Of a stretch of 64,000 bases of DNA, positions 1 through 10,308 are shown piece after piece. Each line of letters starts with the position of its first letter. Position 1 is the first letter of the stretch. Origin of the DNA: Streptomyces tateyamensis (GTDB lineage Bacteria > Actinomycetota > Actinomycetes > Streptomycetales > Streptomycetaceae); NCBI RefSeq assembly GCF_003205575.1, contig NZ_PYBW01000095.1:1-64000 (forward strand), read 5' to 3'. The position numbers were made by a program, and so were the translations under genes. Below the pieces are notes generated by a model. The model was not told the DNA's origin. It searched no databases and was given only the letters and a program-made list of their open reading frames with translations.

Positions 1-31
1 CGAGGAGCCCGGTGCCGTTCGGTCGGTCAGC

Positions 32-1630
<1,599 letters not shown>

Positions 1631-1733
1631 TCACACCCGAACGTTGAGGGTCCGCACAATCAGCGCAACTTGATCTTGCCCCGACCTTGGAGGATCACAC
1701 AAGGGGTGGCGTCGATCAGGCCGGCGGCAGTGA

Positions 1734-2417
1734 TCAGACCAGGTGGCCGTCCTGGTCGACGGTCCCGATCCGGCGGCCCGCGACCCGGTGCGGGCGGACC
1801 CGGATCCAGAGCTGCCCGGCCCCGGCCGGGACGGGGTGGCCCTGGGCCGCCCGCCGGTCGAGCGGAGCGGTCTCCGCCGGGCCCGGGTGTTCGGCAGTGC
1901 CGACCAGCAGCACGCTCCACCCCTTGCTGAGCCGCTCGTCGACCCGGTCGGCCTCGAAGGAGAGCGGCGCGCCGGAGGGACAGGCGCCCAGGCTGCCCGG
2001 CTCGGTGCGGTAGACCACCGTCCTGCCGTCGACCAGGTAGTTGACCGGGACCACGGTCGGGCCGTCCGGGTCCGGGAGCGCGATCCGGCCCAGCCCGTGG
2101 CTGCCCAGGTGCTCCCAGCACTCCGCCTCGGAGAGCTGCACCAGCGCCGGGCGGGCCACCTGGCCCTGCTGGCCGGGGGTGGCGTCGGTGCGGCCCTCGG
2201 TCAGTTCCTGGTAGCCGAGCCCGAGTGCGGCGGCCACCCGGAGCAGGCCGGCCCGGTCGAAGTCGGCGGCGGCCTGGGTCAGATAGCTCAGGTAGTGCGG
2301 CGCCATCCCGGCCCGGGCCGCCAAGTCCTCCCGGGACAGACCCAGTTGCTCGCACCGGTCGATGATCCGTCGGCGCATCGCGGCCTGCGCCCCCGTGTCC
2401 TGCTGATGCTTCGTCAC
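1734..2417 (-). CDS. Helix-turn-helix plus pyridoxamine-phosphate-oxidase-fold protein
   Basis: About 227 residues. The N-terminal part (about residues 12-70) is an Xre-type helix-turn-helix (REDLAARAGMAPHYLSYL). The C-terminal part is a PNPOx-like split barrel with the motif SEAECWEHLGSHGLGRIAL, typical of flavin- or F420-binding proteins in this group. The start chosen is the GTG at 2417, preceded by AGGA eight bases upstream; an upstream ATG at 2489 would add a basic, unstructured leader. It is divergent from the serpin gene. The fusion suggests a redox- or cofactor-sensing regulator, but no target is known. Confidence 0.75.
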   Translation of the reverse strand: MTKHQQDTGAQAAMRRRIIDRCEQLGLSREDLAARAGMAPHYLSYLTQAAADFDRAGLLRVAAALGLGYQELTEGRTDATPGQQGQVARPALVQLSEAECWEHLGSHGLGRIALPDPDGPTVVPVNYLVDGRTVVYRTEPGSLGACPSGAPLSFEADRVDERLSKGWSVLLVGTAEHPGPAETAPLDRRAAQGHPVPAGAGQLWIRVRPHRVAGRRIGTVDQDGHLV

Positions 2418-2530
2418 GGTACCGATCCTGGGCGAGGTGACCGGCGGGCGCCACCCGACGGAACCCGATCCGCCGCACCCGCGTCCCATCGGGGGTCATG
2501 CGAACCACACGACAGAGGGCGGGACCTGGG

Positions 2531-3856
2531 ATGCGGATCAGGCGGAGTCGGCGGGCGGCGGGCGCGGCGGCGGTGGCACTGGCGGTGACGGCGGCCGTGC
2601 TGGCCGGCTGCGGCAGGGGCGGGGGCGCCGCGGGGGCGGGCACCGGCGAGCTCAAGCTGGCCGGCGCACCCGTGCTGACCTCGACCGACCAGCAGCGCAC
2701 CGCCACCGCCGGGGCCGACCAGGTGTTCGGCCTGGACCTGTACCGCGCACTCGCCGCCACGCACGGCGACAACAACCTGGTGCTCTCGCCCTCCGGCCTG
2801 ACCACCCTGCTGGCACTGGTGCTACCGGGTGCCCGCGGCTCCACCGCGCAGGAGCTGACCGCGGCCCTGCACACCGAGCTCACCCCCGAGCAGTACGCCG
2901 CCGCCACCGGAGAGCTGGACCGCGGCGCCCGCACCGGGCTGGACGGCAAGGCGGCCCTGGAGCAGTCCGACACCCTGTGGGCCCAGCAGGGCCTGCCGGT
3001 CCAGCAGGACTACCTGGCGGTGCTGGCCGGCGCCTTCGACGCGGGGGTGCGCACCACCGACTTCGCCAAGGACCCGGAAGGGGCGCGCAAGGCGGTGAAC
3101 GCACTGGTCGAGCAGCAGACCCACGGCCAGGTGAAGGACCTGTTCGGCCCGGGCGCCGTGCAGCCCTCCACCCTGCTGGCGCTGACCGACGCGCTCTACC
3201 TCAAGGCCGACTGGGCGCAGCCGTTCAAACCGGCCCAGACCGGCCCGCGCGAGTTCCACACCCTGGCCGGGCGCACCGAGCAGCCCCCGACCATGGCCCA
3301 GGAGGGCCGCCTGCGCTACGCCGCCGGCAGCGGCGGGATCACCGGCCAGCCCTGGCAGGCGGTCGAGCTGCCGTACGCCTCCGGGCACCTGGCGATGGAC
3401 CTGCTGGTGCCGGCCCAGGGTGGCTTCGACGCCTTCCGGCGCGGGCTGGACCAGGCGCAGCTGCAGCGGATCACGGCCGGGCTCGCCGACACCGAGGTGG
3501 ACCTGACGCTGCCCAAGTTCGCCTTCGAGACCGACAGCAACCTGAACGACCCGCTGGTCCAGCTCGGGATGCGGACGGCGTTCACCCCGAGCGCGGACCT
3601 GACCGGGATCGCCGGGCACGACGCGCCCTGGCGGGTGCGGCTGACCACCGTGGTCCAGAAGGCGCGGATCACGGTGGACGAGCAGGGCACGGTGGCGGCC
3701 GCGGGCAGCGGCGCGGTCGCGGGCGTCTCGGCCGCGGCGCCGGCCGCGACCCGAACGGAGCTGCACATCGACCGGCCGTTCCTCTTCCTGATCCGGGACA
3801 CCGGCACCGGCCTGCCGCTGTTCCTGGGCCAGGTCACCGACCCGGCGGCCGGCTAG
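2531..3856 (+). CDS. Secreted lipoprotein serpin (serine protease inhibitor)
   Basis: About 441 residues. A basic N-terminus and hydrophobic segment end in the lipobox VLAGC, so the mature protein should be a lipid-anchored exported protein. The rest is a full serpin fold: NAVLALN-type helices are replaced by typical LALTDALYLKADWAQPF and the hinge of the reactive-centre loop reads DEQGTVAAAGSGAV, rich in small residues as in inhibitory serpins. The family signature near the end is DRPFLFLIRDTGTGLPLFLGQV. Bacterial serpins are uncommon, and this one probably protects against external or self-secreted proteases. The ATG at 2531 puts the lipobox at the usual distance; an earlier in-frame ATG lies at 2498. 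Confidence 0.85.
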   Translation: MRIRRSRRAAGAAAVALAVTAAVLAGCGRGGGAAGAGTGELKLAGAPVLTSTDQQRTATAGADQVFGLDLYRALAATHGDNNLVLSPSGLTTLLALVLPGARGSTAQELTAALHTELTPEQYAAATGELDRGARTGLDGKAALEQSDTLWAQQGLPVQQDYLAVLAGAFDAGVRTTDFAKDPEGARKAVNALVEQQTHGQVKDLFGPGAVQPSTLLALTDALYLKADWAQPFKPAQTGPREFHTLAGRTEQPPTMAQEGRLRYAAGSGGITGQPWQAVELPYASGHLAMDLLVPAQGGFDAFRRGLDQAQLQRITAGLADTEVDLTLPKFAFETDSNLNDPLVQLGMRTAFTPSADLTGIAGHDAPWRVRLTTVVQKARITVDEQGTVAAAGSGAVAGVSAAAPAATRTELHIDRPFLFLIRDTGTGLPLFLGQVTDPAAG

Positions 3857-3864
3857 GGCCTGGC

Positions 3865-4479
3865 ATGATGGGGCGGGTGATCAGCACAGGCTTCCTGCAC
3901 ACCTCCCCGGTCCACGTGCCGGCCTTCCGCGCGCTGGTGGCCGAGCTGGCCCCCGAGGGCACCGCGCAGCGGCACCTGGTGGACGAGGAGTTGCTGGAGC
4001 TGGCGCGTGCCGGGCAGCCCTACCGTGAGCAGTTGGCCCAGCGGCTGGCCGAACTCGCGGGCTGTGACGTGGTGGTGGTGACCTGCACCAGCATCGGCGG
4101 GGCCGCGGAGGAGCTGCTGCCGCAGGCGGTCCGGGTGGACCGCCCGATGGCCGAGGCGGCCGCGAAGTACCCCCGGGTCGGGGTCGCCTACACGGTCGAC
4201 TCCACGCTGGCACCGACCACCGAGCTGCTCACCGAGGCGGGCGCGGCGCAGCTGGTGGAGATCGACTGCCGGTCGGCCTGGCCGCACTTCGACTCCGGCG
4301 ACCTGCCCGCCTACCACGCGACGGTGGCCGAGCTGGTGCGGACCGCGGTCGGCGAGGTGGACGCGGTGGTGCTGGCCCAGGCCTCCATGGACCCGGCCGC
4401 CGCCCTGCTGGTCGACCTGCCGGTGCCGGTGCTGACCAGCCCGCTGCTGGCCGTGCGACGCGCCCTCGGCCTGTCCTGA
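3865..4479 (+). CDS. Aspartate/glutamate racemase-fold protein
   Basis: About 204 residues, beginning eight bases after the serpin stop, so probably co-transcribed. The N-terminus (ISTGFLHTSP) and the segment VVVTCTSIGG with Cys74 match the first catalytic half of Asp/Glu/hydantoin racemases. The second half, where racemases carry another cysteine in a CTH motif, reads VLAQASMDPAA and lacks it. It may therefore be a one-cysteine member such as a decarboxylase or isomerase, or not a racemase at all. Start could be ATG 3865, ATG 3868 or GTG 3877. Confidence 0.65.
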   Translation: MMGRVISTGFLHTSPVHVPAFRALVAELAPEGTAQRHLVDEELLELARAGQPYREQLAQRLAELAGCDVVVVTCTSIGGAAEELLPQAVRVDRPMAEAAAKYPRVGVAYTVDSTLAPTTELLTEAGAAQLVEIDCRSAWPHFDSGDLPAYHATVAELVRTAVGEVDAVVLAQASMDPAAALLVDLPVPVLTSPLLAVRRALGLS

Positions 4480-4495
4480 CGCACCGTCACCTACC

Positions 4496-4591
4496 GCGCT
4501 GCCCACCGCGCGGCACCCGAGCGCCGCCTACCGCGAGCACCTCGGCATCGCGCTGACCGGGTCTCAGCTCGAGCAGCTGAGCCTGCGGTAG
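4496..4591 (+). pseudogene. Possible C-terminal gene remnant
   Basis: An open stretch of 31 codons ends with the coding-like tail YREHLGIALTGSQLEQLSLR and a TAG stop. It has no start codon or ribosome site of its own and sits in the gap between the racemase-fold gene and the dehydrogenase. The balanced composition reads like the end of a real protein, so it may be the residue of a deleted gene. The family is not recognised. Confidence 0.25.
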
Positions 4592-4603
4592 CCGCTCCCC
4601 ACC

Positions 4604-5539
4604 TCACCACGCGATCACGTTCGCCAGCGGCTCGCCGGCGGCGAAGCGGGTCAGCTGTGCGGCGACCAGGCGGTCGGCGCGGGGCTGGAAGGCGCTGGAG
4701 CTGCCGCCCACGTGCGGGCTGATCAGCACGCCCGGTGCGTGCCAGAGCGGGTGGCCGGCCGGCAGCGGCTCGGGGTCGGTGACGTCCAGCGCCGCGCGCA
4801 GCCGGCCCGCCGTCAGCTCGGCGAGCAGGGCCTCGGTACGCACCACCGGGCCGCGGGCCACGTTGACCAGCAGCGCCCCGTCCGGCATCGCCGCGAGGAA
4901 CTCGGCGTCCACCAGCCCGGCGGTCTCCGCGGTCAGCGGCACGGCCAGGATCACCACGTCGGCCCCGGGCAGCAGCGCGGGCAGGTCGGCGAGCGCGTGC
5001 ACCGGTCCGGCCGCCTCCGTGCGCGCGGTGCGGGCCACCCGCTCCACCGCCACCTCGAACGGCAGCAGCCGGTCCTCGATCGCCGCGCCCACCGAGCCGT
5101 AGCCGACGATCAGCACCCGGCGGTCCGCCAGCGCCGGGTAGAAACCGGCCCGCCACTGCTCGACGTCCTGCCCGCGCACGAAGCCGGGGATGTCGCGCAG
5201 CGCGGCCAGTGTGAGGGCCACGGCCAGCTCCGCGGTGGAGGCGTCGTGCACCCCGCGCGCGTTGCACAGGGTCACGCCGGCCGGCAGGTGCGGCAGGATG
5301 TCGTCCACCCCGGCGGTCTGGGTCTGCACCACCCGCAGCCGCGGCATGGCCGACAGCAGCGGCAGCACCGTGCCGGTCCGCAGGTACGGGGTCACCAGCA
5401 GCTCGACCCGGGCCAGCAGCTCGGCCGGCGGCGGCCCGGGCACCCCGTCACAGGCTTCGCCGTCGAACAGGTGCACCTCCAGCCCCTTGACCTCGGCGGG
5501 ACGGGGCAGCAGGACGACGGGCTCGGTGTCGGAGATCAT
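4604..5539 (-). CDS. D-isomer-specific 2-hydroxyacid dehydrogenase
   Basis: 311 residues. The NAD(P)-binding motif GYGSVG is at residues 146-151. The family catalytic residues are visible: Arg229 in NVARG, Glu257 in DPEPLP and His276 in ISPHVGG. It should interconvert a 2-oxoacid and the matching D-2-hydroxyacid in the cytoplasm; the substrate cannot be read from the sequence. The length is typical of the glyoxylate/hydroxypyruvate-reductase branch. It faces away from the SDR gene at 5636, with about 100 bp between them for two promoters. Confidence 0.88.
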   Translation of the reverse strand: MISDTEPVVLLPRPAEVKGLEVHLFDGEACDGVPGPPPAELLARVELLVTPYLRTGTVLPLLSAMPRLRVVQTQTAGVDDILPHLPAGVTLCNARGVHDASTAELAVALTLAALRDIPGFVRGQDVEQWRAGFYPALADRRVLIVGYGSVGAAIEDRLLPFEVAVERVARTARTEAAGPVHALADLPALLPGADVVILAVPLTAETAGLVDAEFLAAMPDGALLVNVARGPVVRTEALLAELTAGRLRAALDVTDPEPLPAGHPLWHAPGVLISPHVGGSSSAFQPRADRLVAAQLTRFAAGEPLANVIAW

Positions 5540-5635
5540 GCCCGCAATCTACCCATGCCGTTTGGCCGCTCGCGGACCACTCCGTACGATTCAACGGTCG
5601 ACCGACGGGTCGGCCGGGAGACCCAGAGGACAGGC

Positions 5636-7129
5636 ATGGCCACGGCAGCACAGCAGCAGGACCAGCACGAGGCGGAGCACGGGCCGGGCATCGACCCCGA
5701 ACGCCTGCGGTTCTGCCTCGAGGTGCTGGCCGAACTGGACGAGCTCCCGGTGGACCACCCGGACGCGATCACCGTGCGCCGGGCGGTGGCGGGCATCTTC
5801 CGCACCGTGAAGCAGCGCCGCCGCCAGGAGACCCGGGCCCGCAAGACCGCCAACGACCGCGAGGTGACCGCCCGCACCGCCACCGGCGCGGCCGGGCGGA
5901 TCGACGACGAGACGGCCGGCGTCTTCGGCCTGTCCTCCAGCACCCCGGTCGGCGAGATCGCGGGCGTCCTGGAGCGCCCCCGGTCCTGCTACATCTGCAA
6001 GTCCCGGTTCGTCGAGGTCGACGCCTTCTACCACCAGCTCTGCCAGTCCTGCGCGAAGTCCAGCCGGGGCCGGCGCGAGGCCCGGGTGAACCTGACGGGC
6101 CGTCGGGCGCTGCTCACCGGCGGCCGGGCCAAGATCGGCATGTACATCGCACTGCGGCTGCTGCGCGACGGCGCGCACACCACGATCACCACCCGGTTCC
6201 CGAACGACGCGATCCGCCGGTTCAGCGAGATGCCGGACAGCGCGGACTGGCTGCACCGCCTCAAGGTGGTCGGCATCGACCTGCGCGACCCGGCCCAGGT
6301 GGTGGCACTGGCCGACTCGGTGGCCGCCGAGGGCCCGCTGGACATCCTGATCAACAACGCCGCGCAGACCGTGCGCCGCTCCCCCGCCGCCTACGCCGAG
6401 CTGATCGCGGCCGAGTCGGCACCGCTGCCGGCCGGGCTGCTCACCGCCGCGGCGGCGCCGACCGTCGAGGTGATCGGCTCGTTCGGCAGCGGCAGCGTGG
6501 AGCGCCCGGCGCTGCCCGGCTCCCACCAGGCGCTCACCGCGCAGGAGGTCACCTCGCTGGCGCTGGTCACCGGCTCGGCCTCGCCGGCCCGGATCGAGGC
6601 CGGTACCGCGATCGACGCGGGCGGCCTGGTGCCGGACCTGGCCGACACCAACAGCTGGGTGCAGACGGTCGAGGAGATCGACCCGGTCGAGCTGCTGGAA
6701 GTCCAGCTGTGCAACTCCACCGCCCCGTTCATCCTGATCAGCCGACTGCGCCGGGCGATGGCCGCGGCGCCCGCCCGGCGCAAGTACGTGGTGAACGTCT
6801 CCGCGATGGAGGGCCAGTTCAGCCGCGCCTACAAGGGTGCGGGCCACCCGCACACCAACATGGCCAAGGCCGCGCTGAACATGCTGACCCGCACCAGCGC
6901 GCAGGAGATGCTGGACACCGACCGGATCCTGATGACCGCGGTCGACACCGGCTGGATCACCGACGAGCGCCCGCACCCGGACAAGATGCGGCTGCACGAC
7001 CAGGGCTTCCACGCCCCGCTGGACCTGGTGGACGGCGCGGCCCGGGTCTACGACCCGATCGTCCGCGGCGAGCAGGGCGAGGACCTGTACGGGTGCTTCC
7101 TCAAGGACTTCGAGCCCTCCTCGTGGTGA
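5636..7129 (+). CDS. SDR-family oxidoreductase with N-terminal zinc-ribbon-like module
   Basis: 497 residues. The N-terminal 150 are charged and helical and then carry two CxxC pairs (Cys118/121 and Cys136/139) in CYICKSRFVEVDAF and CQSCA, a likely zinc site. The SDR domain follows: the glycine motif TGGRAKIG (161-168), NNAAQ, and a C-terminal helix. In the position of the usual YxxxK catalytic pair the sequence is THTNMAK-like (HTNMAKAALN): lysine is present but tyrosine is replaced by threonine. An additional stretch of about 100 residues separates the coenzyme motif from the active site. Ribosome site AGAGGA lies five bases before the ATG. Enzyme activity is uncertain. Confidence 0.75.
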   Translation: MATAAQQQDQHEAEHGPGIDPERLRFCLEVLAELDELPVDHPDAITVRRAVAGIFRTVKQRRRQETRARKTANDREVTARTATGAAGRIDDETAGVFGLSSSTPVGEIAGVLERPRSCYICKSRFVEVDAFYHQLCQSCAKSSRGRREARVNLTGRRALLTGGRAKIGMYIALRLLRDGAHTTITTRFPNDAIRRFSEMPDSADWLHRLKVVGIDLRDPAQVVALADSVAAEGPLDILINNAAQTVRRSPAAYAELIAAESAPLPAGLLTAAAAPTVEVIGSFGSGSVERPALPGSHQALTAQEVTSLALVTGSASPARIEAGTAIDAGGLVPDLADTNSWVQTVEEIDPVELLEVQLCNSTAPFILISRLRRAMAAAPARRKYVVNVSAMEGQFSRAYKGAGHPHTNMAKAALNMLTRTSAQEMLDTDRILMTAVDTGWITDERPHPDKMRLHDQGFHAPLDLVDGAARVYDPIVRGEQGEDLYGCFLKDFEPSSW

Positions 7130-7605
7130 GCCCGGGGCCGGCGCCGATCGGGGCGGCCCTGATCGGGGCAGGTGTGATCGTGCCGTCCACCGACGGGCGC
7201 TCGGTGCTGGTCGGCCGGCGCACGGTGGCCGGCGAGCCGCCGACCTGGAGCCTGCCCGGCGGCAAGGTGGACGGGCCCGGCGAGTCCTTCCAGGCCGCCG
7301 CGGCCCGCGAACTGGCCGAGGAGACCGGGATCGTGCTGCCGGCCGCGTCGATGACGGTGCTCGGGGTGGTGCTGGACCACCTGGACGGGCGGCCGCGGCT
7401 GACCGCCGCCGTGTTGGCCCCGCCGAGCGACGCCGAGGCCCGGGTCACCGAGCCGCACGCCTGTGCCGGGTGGGAGCGGGTGCCGCTGGACGCGCTGCCG
7501 GAGCCGATGTTCGGTCCCTCCGGCTGGGTGCTGGCGCAGTGGCTGCCGACCGGGCCTGCGCTGCCGGAGGGCGTGCACGCGTACGGCGTGTCGGCCACCG
7601 GCTGA
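7126..7605 (+). CDS. NUDIX hydrolase
   Basis: 159 residues. The NUDIX box GGKVDGPGESFQ followed by RELAEETGI matches GX5EX7REUXEEXGU, the metal-binding loop-helix that hydrolyses nucleoside diphosphate-linked compounds. The GTG start overlaps the SDR stop (GTGA), so translation is probably coupled with that gene. The start is close to those of MutT-like pyrophosphatases, but the substrate is unknown. Confidence 0.85.
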   Translation: MSPGPAPIGAALIGAGVIVPSTDGRSVLVGRRTVAGEPPTWSLPGGKVDGPGESFQAAAARELAEETGIVLPAASMTVLGVVLDHLDGRPRLTAAVLAPPSDAEARVTEPHACAGWERVPLDALPEPMFGPSGWVLAQWLPTGPALPEGVHAYGVSATG

Positions 7606-7622
7606 CGCTACGCTCGGGCCCC

Positions 7623-8246
7623 ATGTGCTGGAGTGCCGAGGCGGATCTGGTCGCGGGGGCAGTGGTCGGCGGCCTCGGGGTGCTCTGCCTGACCCGGGTC
7701 CGGCGGGCCCGGGATCTCCCCATGGCGGCGCTGCCCCTGCTGCTGGGGGTCCATCAGCTGATCGAGGCGGCGGTCTGGCGCGGGGTGGACGGTGAGCTGA
7801 CCGGGGCGCCCGCGCTCTGGGCCCGCACCGCCTGGGCGGTGGTCGCGCTGCCGCTGCTGCCCGCCCTGGTGTCGGTGGGCGTGTGGTGCGCGGGCCCCCG
7901 CACCCGGCGGGCGGCGGTCCTCGCGGTGCTCGGCTGCGCGGTCGCGGCGGGGCTGACGGCGGCGCTGGTGGCGCACCCGGTGACCACGCGCGAGCACGGG
8001 CACACCCTCACCTACGCGATCGGGATCCCGTACGGGCCGCTGCTGCTGGCGGGCTACCTGCTGGCCACCATCGGCGCGCTGCTGACCAGCGCCGACGGCG
8101 GGCTGCGCCGGCTGGGCCTGCTCACCGGCGCGGCGGCGCTGGTCAGCGGGCTGCTCTGGCGGGTCGCCTTCGTCTCCACCTGGTGCGCGCTGGCGGCGCT
8201 GGTCAGCGTGGTGCTGCTGGGCTGGGTCAGGCGGCCGGCCGGCTGA
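7623..8246 (+). CDS. Conserved integral membrane protein
   Basis: 207 residues with about six to seven predicted membrane helices (for example LVAGAVVGGLGVLCLT, AVVALPLLPALVSVGVW, LLLAGYLLATIGALL). The N-terminus MCWSAEADLVAG is a recurring start for an actinobacterial membrane family whose function is not known. It lies 17 bases after the NUDIX gene, so the SDR, NUDIX and this gene may form one operon. The last 20 bases overlap the converging EF-hand gene. Confidence 0.7.
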   Translation: MCWSAEADLVAGAVVGGLGVLCLTRVRRARDLPMAALPLLLGVHQLIEAAVWRGVDGELTGAPALWARTAWAVVALPLLPALVSVGVWCAGPRTRRAAVLAVLGCAVAAGLTAALVAHPVTTREHGHTLTYAIGIPYGPLLLAGYLLATIGALLTSADGGLRRLGLLTGAAALVSGLLWRVAFVSTWCALAALVSVVLLGWVRRPAG

Positions 8247-8796
8247 AGTCCCGCCCGGTCCACCAGTTGCCGGGCGCGGCCGGATCGCGGCTGGTCCAGT
8301 ACTCGATGATGGCGGCGATGAACTCCCCGGCCGACAGGTGCCCGTCACCGTCCCGGTCCAGGTGGGCGAAGGCGGTGTCGGCCTGCTCCCGGGTCAGGGC
8401 GGGGAAGTGGCCGCGCTGGAAGGTGAAGAACTCCGCGGGCTCCACGGTGCCGCTTCCGTCGGTGTCGGCCACCTCCAGGAAGGTCTCGGCCAGCTGGCCG
8501 AGCACGGCGCGGGCTGCCACCGGGTCGTCCGCCAGCGCGGCGGTGCCGGCCAGGAACTCGGCCCGGCCCAGCGCCTGTTCGCCGGCCGGCAGCTGCGGCA
8601 GGTGCAGGTCGCGCCAGACAGCGGTGTAGGCGGCGACGATCCGGGTCTCGGCCGGGGACCCTTCCTTGTGCCCGAGGGAACGGGCCACCGACTCCCCCAT
8701 CAGTACGTGGTCGGCCTCGGTGAGCCGGCCGTCCCCGTCGGCGTCGAGCTGGGCGAAGCCGTGGGCGATCTTCGCGGTGAGCAGGTCGTCGGACAT
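8227..8796 (-). CDS. EF-hand calcium-binding protein
   Basis: 189 residues with three clear EF loops: DADGDGRLTEAD near the start, DTDGSGTVEPAEF in the middle and DRDGDGHLSAGEF near the end; a fourth, degenerate hand probably sits between the first two. No signal peptide or membrane segment is visible, so it is a cytosolic calcium sensor or buffer of the CabB/CalD-like actinobacterial type. It converges on and overlaps the membrane gene at 8227-8246. The ATG is preceded by AGGA. Confidence 0.88.
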   Translation of the reverse strand: MSDDLLTAKIAHGFAQLDADGDGRLTEADHVLMGESVARSLGHKEGSPAETRIVAAYTAVWRDLHLPQLPAGEQALGRAEFLAGTAALADDPVAARAVLGQLAETFLEVADTDGSGTVEPAEFFTFQRGHFPALTREQADTAFAHLDRDGDGHLSAGEFIAAIIEYWTSRDPAAPGNWWTGRDFSRPAA

Positions 8797-8913
8797 CCTT
8801 TAATTCCTGACGGTTGGTCAACTATGGTTACACAAAGGGTATCCAAGACTGCGCCGGGCACCACCCCGCCCTGCTCGCGGGGTGCACGAACCGATCCTGC
8901 TAGCCTGCGGCCC

Positions 8914-10167
8914 ATGATCGTACGGGGGTTCGACCTGCGCCCGGGCCGGCGGTTGGCCGGCGCGCTGCCGCCCGGACCGCAGCGGGCCATGGTGCTGTCC
9001 AGCTTCGCCAACCGGATCGGCAACGGGCTGTTCAACACGGCGGCGGCACTCTATTTCACCCGGGTGGCGCACCTGCCGGCCACCCAGGTGGGGCTGGGGC
9101 TCAGCGTGGCGGGGCTGGTCGGGATGCTGGCCGGCGTGCCCGCCGGGTACCTGGCGGACCGGCGCGGCCCGCGCACCGTGATGCTGGTGACGCTGGCCGT
9201 CCAGACCGCGACCATGCTCGGCTTCCTGGCGGTGCGCAGTTGGTGGGCCTTCACCGTGGTGGCCGCCCTGGACACGCTGGCACTGTGCGCCAACAACGCG
9301 GCGCGCGGGGCGGTGATCGCCCGGGTCGGCGAGGACCGGCCGGCCGCCTTCCGGGCCCGGCTGCGGGCCGTGGCCAACCTCGGGGTGGTGCTCGGCGCGC
9401 TGGGGGCCGCGGTCGCGGTGCAGTGGGACACCCCTGCCGCGTACACCGCGCTGATCCTCAGCAACGCGGCCAGCTACCTGGTGTGCGGGCTGCTGCTGTT
9501 GCGGGTGCCCGACTACCAGCCGGTGCCCCGCCCGGTCCGCGAGCGCCGGCGGCTGCTGGTGCTGCGCGACCGGCCGTTCCTCTGCTTCGCGGCGGTCAGC
9601 GGGCTGATGGGGCTGCAGTACCCGCTGGTCTCCCTGGTGCTGCCGATCTGGATCGCCTCGCACACCCAGGCGCCGCGCTGGACGGTGGCGGCGGTCGCCG
9701 TGGTCAACTCCGGGGTCTGCGTGCTGCTGCAGGCCCGGATCGGCGGGCGGATCGAGACCCCGGCCCACGGCGGCGCCGCACTGCGCAAGGCGGGGCTGCT
9801 CTTCCTGCTCAGCTGCCCGCTGCTGGCGCTCACCGCCCGGGCGCAGGCCTGGCCGGCCGCCGTGCTGCTGGCCGTCGCGATCACCCTGCACAGCCTCGGC
9901 GAGATCTACGAGTCCTCGGGCGGCTTCGCGCTCGGCTTCGGGCTGGCCCCCGACCGGGCGCAGGGCGAGTACCAGGGGCTGCTCGGCCTCGGCTTCGACC
10001 TCGGCCAGGCGCTCGGGCCCGCCCTGCTGACCACCCTGTGCCTGGGCTGGGGCGAGCGCGGCTGGCTGGCCCTCGGCCTCGGTTTCGCGGTGCTGGGGGC
10101 CACCGGTCCGCGGGTCGCGGAGTGGGGTCGGCGCACCCGGGGGGCGGCGCTCGGGCAGGCCGCCTGA
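8914..10167 (+). CDS. MFS transporter
   Basis: 417 residues with about 12 membrane helices in two halves. The loop between helices 2 and 3 carries the MFS motif A (GYLADRRGPRTV). It is a likely proton-coupled exporter of small molecules; no substrate can be named. The start is the first ATG after a short promoter region shared with the divergent EF-hand gene. Confidence 0.85.
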   Translation: MIVRGFDLRPGRRLAGALPPGPQRAMVLSSFANRIGNGLFNTAAALYFTRVAHLPATQVGLGLSVAGLVGMLAGVPAGYLADRRGPRTVMLVTLAVQTATMLGFLAVRSWWAFTVVAALDTLALCANNAARGAVIARVGEDRPAAFRARLRAVANLGVVLGALGAAVAVQWDTPAAYTALILSNAASYLVCGLLLLRVPDYQPVPRPVRERRRLLVLRDRPFLCFAAVSGLMGLQYPLVSLVLPIWIASHTQAPRWTVAAVAVVNSGVCVLLQARIGGRIETPAHGGAALRKAGLLFLLSCPLLALTARAQAWPAAVLLAVAITLHSLGEIYESSGGFALGFGLAPDRAQGEYQGLLGLGFDLGQALGPALLTTLCLGWGERGWLALGLGFAVLGATGPRVAEWGRRTRGAALGQAA

Positions 10168-10308
10168 CCGCCCCTCGGCCGCCGGACCGGTCCGTCCCCA
10201 CCTGACCGAGTCCGGGCCGCCTGCCCACTGCCTCGCGAGCCCCCCTGTCGGATCGGGCCGGGAAGCGGTACGAATGATCACGATGATGATCGGCGAGGAG
10301 GAGCACCG

